Source of the DNA: Onchidella celtica
Lineage: Eukaryota; Mollusca; Gastropoda; Systellommatophora; Onchidiidae
Direction: 5' to 3'
Assembly (NCBI GenBank): GCA_963931925.1
Contig: OZ007567.1
Location: 85,677,677 to 85,741,676 of the forward strand
Length of the DNA stretch: 64,000 bases
Position 1 is the first letter of the stretch. Every line of letters begins with the position of its first letter. A program made the translations under genes and the position numbers. Of the stretch, positions 61,379-64,000 are shown in pieces. Under the pieces are notes generated by a model. The model did not search any database and was not told where the DNA came from. It was given only the letters and a program-made list of their open reading frames with translations.

Positions 61379-61562
61379 GTCTGTGCATGTCTACCTCTGT
61401 CTCTGCCTGTCTGTCTGTCTCCCTCTCTGTCTGGCTCTCTGCCTTTGTCTCTCAGCCTGGAAATGTCTGCCCCTGTCTCTCTGCATGTCTTTCTGTCTGA
61501 CTGTATCTGTCTCTCTGTGTGTCTGTTTCTGTCTCTGTCTGTCTATCTGTCTGTCTCCCCCT
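61379..61562. repeat. Degenerate (TCTG)/(TC)-rich region
   Basis: Irregular TCTG, TCTC and TGCC units. It produces Cys/Leu/Ser-rich frames in several phases. Confidence 0.85.
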
Positions 61563-61878
61563 TTTATTTCTCTCTCCTCTGTGTTCTCGTTCAGATTACA
61601 CAGCTCTTGTGAAAGGTGAAATTCCATACCTCTTTCAAACCATCAACAGAATTGACCCTACTTTTTCCATGTCAGTTCTTTTGTTTCTCCTCTTTCCAGA
61701 TCGTGTCACATTCTATTTAACATTTTACCCTCTGACGTCGCAACCCCTGCGAAATCACGACGTAGTTCAAACAGTTTCAGGTGGCAAATGTCAGTGTCAG
61801 GTTATAACTCTCAGTAGTCCTTATTGACTGGAAGAAAGTGACATTTCCACAGGCAGGGTGACAACAGACTGTCCACGG
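61563..61878. other. Unassigned DNA
   Basis: Nothing recognised. Confidence 0.5.
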
Positions 61879-62295
61879 CAGTGTTTCTCAAAGTGGGACA
61901 CATGCACCACCGGTGGGGTGAGGTAATATTTTGGTGGGGCGTGGGACTTCAGAATGGGACGTGGGCATATTTCATAGAAGTCTAATTATTTCATAGTGGA
62001 TATCATTAAATGTGGAGATTTAAGGCTAAAACTGCCGAAATTGGTCCCTCGAATCAAACAAATCTACAGCCAGCATCATGAGCAAGACTCTCATCGAAGC
62101 AAGAAACTCGTGCAGAGAGCTTCAAATGAAGTTTTAATTAAAACGTTTTTTGAATGTATACATATTGAATATATAAATATTTTAAAAGTCTTTCAGTGTA
62201 TACTGAATTCTAACGTTGTCCAACCATTGTGGGACGCAGGCTGTTTTTTTAAAAATTGAAATGTGACGTGGGACAAAAAAGGTTAAGAAACACTG
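61879..62295. mobile_element. hAT-type non-autonomous element, 417 bp
   Basis: It starts CAGTGTTTCTCAAAGTGGG and ends GGTTAAGAAACACTG, the well-known CAGTGTTTCTCAA inverted end of many animal hAT elements. The flanking 8-mers (GTCCACGG and TTCCTGGA) agree only partly, so the target duplication has decayed. An 87-codon frame inside (61996-62259) has no transposase motif that I recognise. Confidence 0.8.
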
Positions 62296-64000
62296 TTCCT
62301 GGAGCACACAATTCCGGAATTTGCAAGGGTGAAATGACGCACAGTATGAGAAGTGGAAAGATCTTGTTTCAATTTAAGCTTACTTTCTTTTCATAGACAA
62401 ACAAAAACTTCATTATTGTTATTATTTTTAATCGCATTGAATTAAACCCACTGGTTCGACGAAACTCGTAAAACCACCAAGAATCAAGAACGACAATTCC
62501 ATTGGGACGTCTCGAAAAGAGAACTTAACACCTCGTGGAAGTCGAGAAAATATTTGGAATGGTATTAGCTCAAATTCTGGACAAGTCTATATAATCCCCC
62601 GTGCGTCAAGTGAAAGGGGAGCTCAGCCAAACAACTGCTGCGACCTACGGGGAGAAAGCCCTGTCATGTTCTTGAAACTGTTCGTCACTAGCGAAACATG
62701 AGAAGATAATAAAATCCACTATCTGAAGCTCCATTTTCTGTGACATCCTGATAAAAAAAAAATGCCGGTTGAGAAATTGGGATCACGAGCATCTATTGCC
62801 TAGGGGAAGAGACGAACTTTCTGGACATTCATATTGTCGAACTTTGATGGTAGCACCAACCTCTCTGGTAACACCAAGTGATCACGATGTCGTGTTCTTG
62901 GGAAATACAATTCTTTCACTGAAATTTTCCACTGTTATTTGAAAAGGTGAAGTGGCGAATTTCTTGAAAGCCGTTCCAAAGTACAGCAAATACACCCCAA
63001 CCCTGCCTTTTTTTAAAAAGCATTGACGTAACAATTTTAGCTTCAGGTAAGAAAGCGATTCTCCTGTTCCTCGATTACAGATTTGATATCTTTCTTGTGG
63101 CTATCTTTAAAACACAATGTTATTCCACAGAATACGGTAAATTGGTTGCGAAACCCAAAAGTCACCCTTTATTGGGCTGGTGAACAGCCTTTGTTATCGG
63201 AAATCTGATACTAGGCAAAATGATATTACAAAATACACTTAAACCTGTTTGATCTCAAAAGCACATTCGTTAAATACTTATTTGTTTTAAAATAAAATGC
63301 TGTGAAATTTGTCATCATTGACGCGTAAATTTGTTTCCACTAAAACAAAACATTAAAGAAAATATGAAACATAATGAATTAGTCAAGTTACTAGTACAGG
63401 AGCACATTCCTCCACACCCCCTCCTCCCCTAAGTATGCCTGGCGTAACTCAATTTTGCGTTTCATTTTTCGAGACGACTCAGTTTTTAACCCATTAACAA
63501 CTAACACAGCATTGACGTCACCACTCAGTTTATCTCAGTCTGGCCTCTCCATTGTAATATTCAGTTTTATTTAGCATATTTTATTTACATACTAATTTTG
63601 ACTATTTAAGGTAACTAAAATAACCAGATCTAAATGTAGCCAGGACTTTGGAAACTTTCAGCTTTCACAGCATTAACCCCAGTCCAAGGTTACAAGACAG
63701 ATTATTGAAGACTATCGACTGTTCCGACAGTCGCACTTGGCCACTGAAATCAGTTGATCTTCCACCACTGTGAGGTTCAACGGCATTAAAAATTCAAACT
63801 CTAACTTTTGTCATGTCGAATGAAACCTGCTATTCAAGTTTATTATAACTATCACTGCAATCTTAGAAATCTGTTTCTCGCGACATTGTACGCACTTTCT
63901 CGAGGTCGTTGAGTTTATTAGTGAACACACGTCATGAAGCTTGAAGATTAAAACAACAACAGTGTCAACAAAGCAACAACAATAAAAAAAGATCCTGGGT
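62296..64000. other. Unassigned DNA, 1.7 kb
   Basis: No frame above 60 codons and no repeat or element end recognised. Confidence 0.5.

Overview
This window looks like gene-poor, repeat-dominated nuclear DNA from an animal. It is AT-rich, and almost no open frame is longer than chance once microsatellite-derived frames are removed. The few recognisable proteins are of eukaryotic mobile-element type. The mixture of a tRNA-derived SINE, short non-autonomous Helitrons, several fold-back/MITE families, long GATA/GA/CA microsatellites and many poly-C/poly-G runs fits an invertebrate, most likely a mollusc. That assignment is inference: no conserved host gene in the window fixes the species.

1-29 kb: fold-back elements (145, 3.7, 13.8, 14.4-15.2 kb), a 15-copy 43-bp minisatellite (2.1-2.75 kb), two copies of a hAT-type MITE (5.7 kb, with a perfect 8-bp target duplication, and 20.5 kb), a complete tRNA-derived SINE with 14-bp target duplication (6.36 kb), and the forward copies of one Helitron family (7.7, 11.4, 16.1 kb; a reverse copy lies at 44.1 kb). 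The 7.7-kb copy carries about 0.7 kb of extra, promoter-like DNA. A 1.14-kb element with perfect 29-bp inverted ends lies at 24.98-26.12 kb.

29.1-32.6 kb: a 3.5-kb composite. Inverted ends of 35 bp (one mismatch) are flanked by a GC-rich 7/8-bp direct repeat. Just inside the left end is a promoter-like block and a frameshifted THAP-domain exon, the combination expected of a P-element-like DNA transposon. Its middle is a degenerate 74-bp tandem array, itself interrupted by an 849-bp element with an 8-bp target duplication whose inverted ends are built of a 10-bp G-quadruplex-prone repeat.

33-45 kb: more microsatellites and fold-backs, a LINE 3' tail (37.3 kb), and two small minus-strand frames (37.8 and 40.6 kb) that look more like real terminal exons than chance but match nothing I recognise. 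A reverse Helitron lies at 44.1 kb.

46-48.6 kb: the only long credible coding sequence, a 5'-truncated non-LTR retrotransposon with reverse transcriptase, a CCHC knuckle and a PD-(D/E)XK-type endonuclease. It sits between (GATA/GACA)n arrays on both sides, suggesting a microsatellite-targeted element.

48.6-64 kb: another LINE tail (49.5 kb), a 75-83-bp four-copy tandem repeat (50.1 kb), two very long TATC arrays (58.8 and 59.9 kb), a hAT-type MITE (61.9 kb), and otherwise unassigned DNA. The elements do not form a pathway. The window records successive and nested insertions into non-coding DNA.
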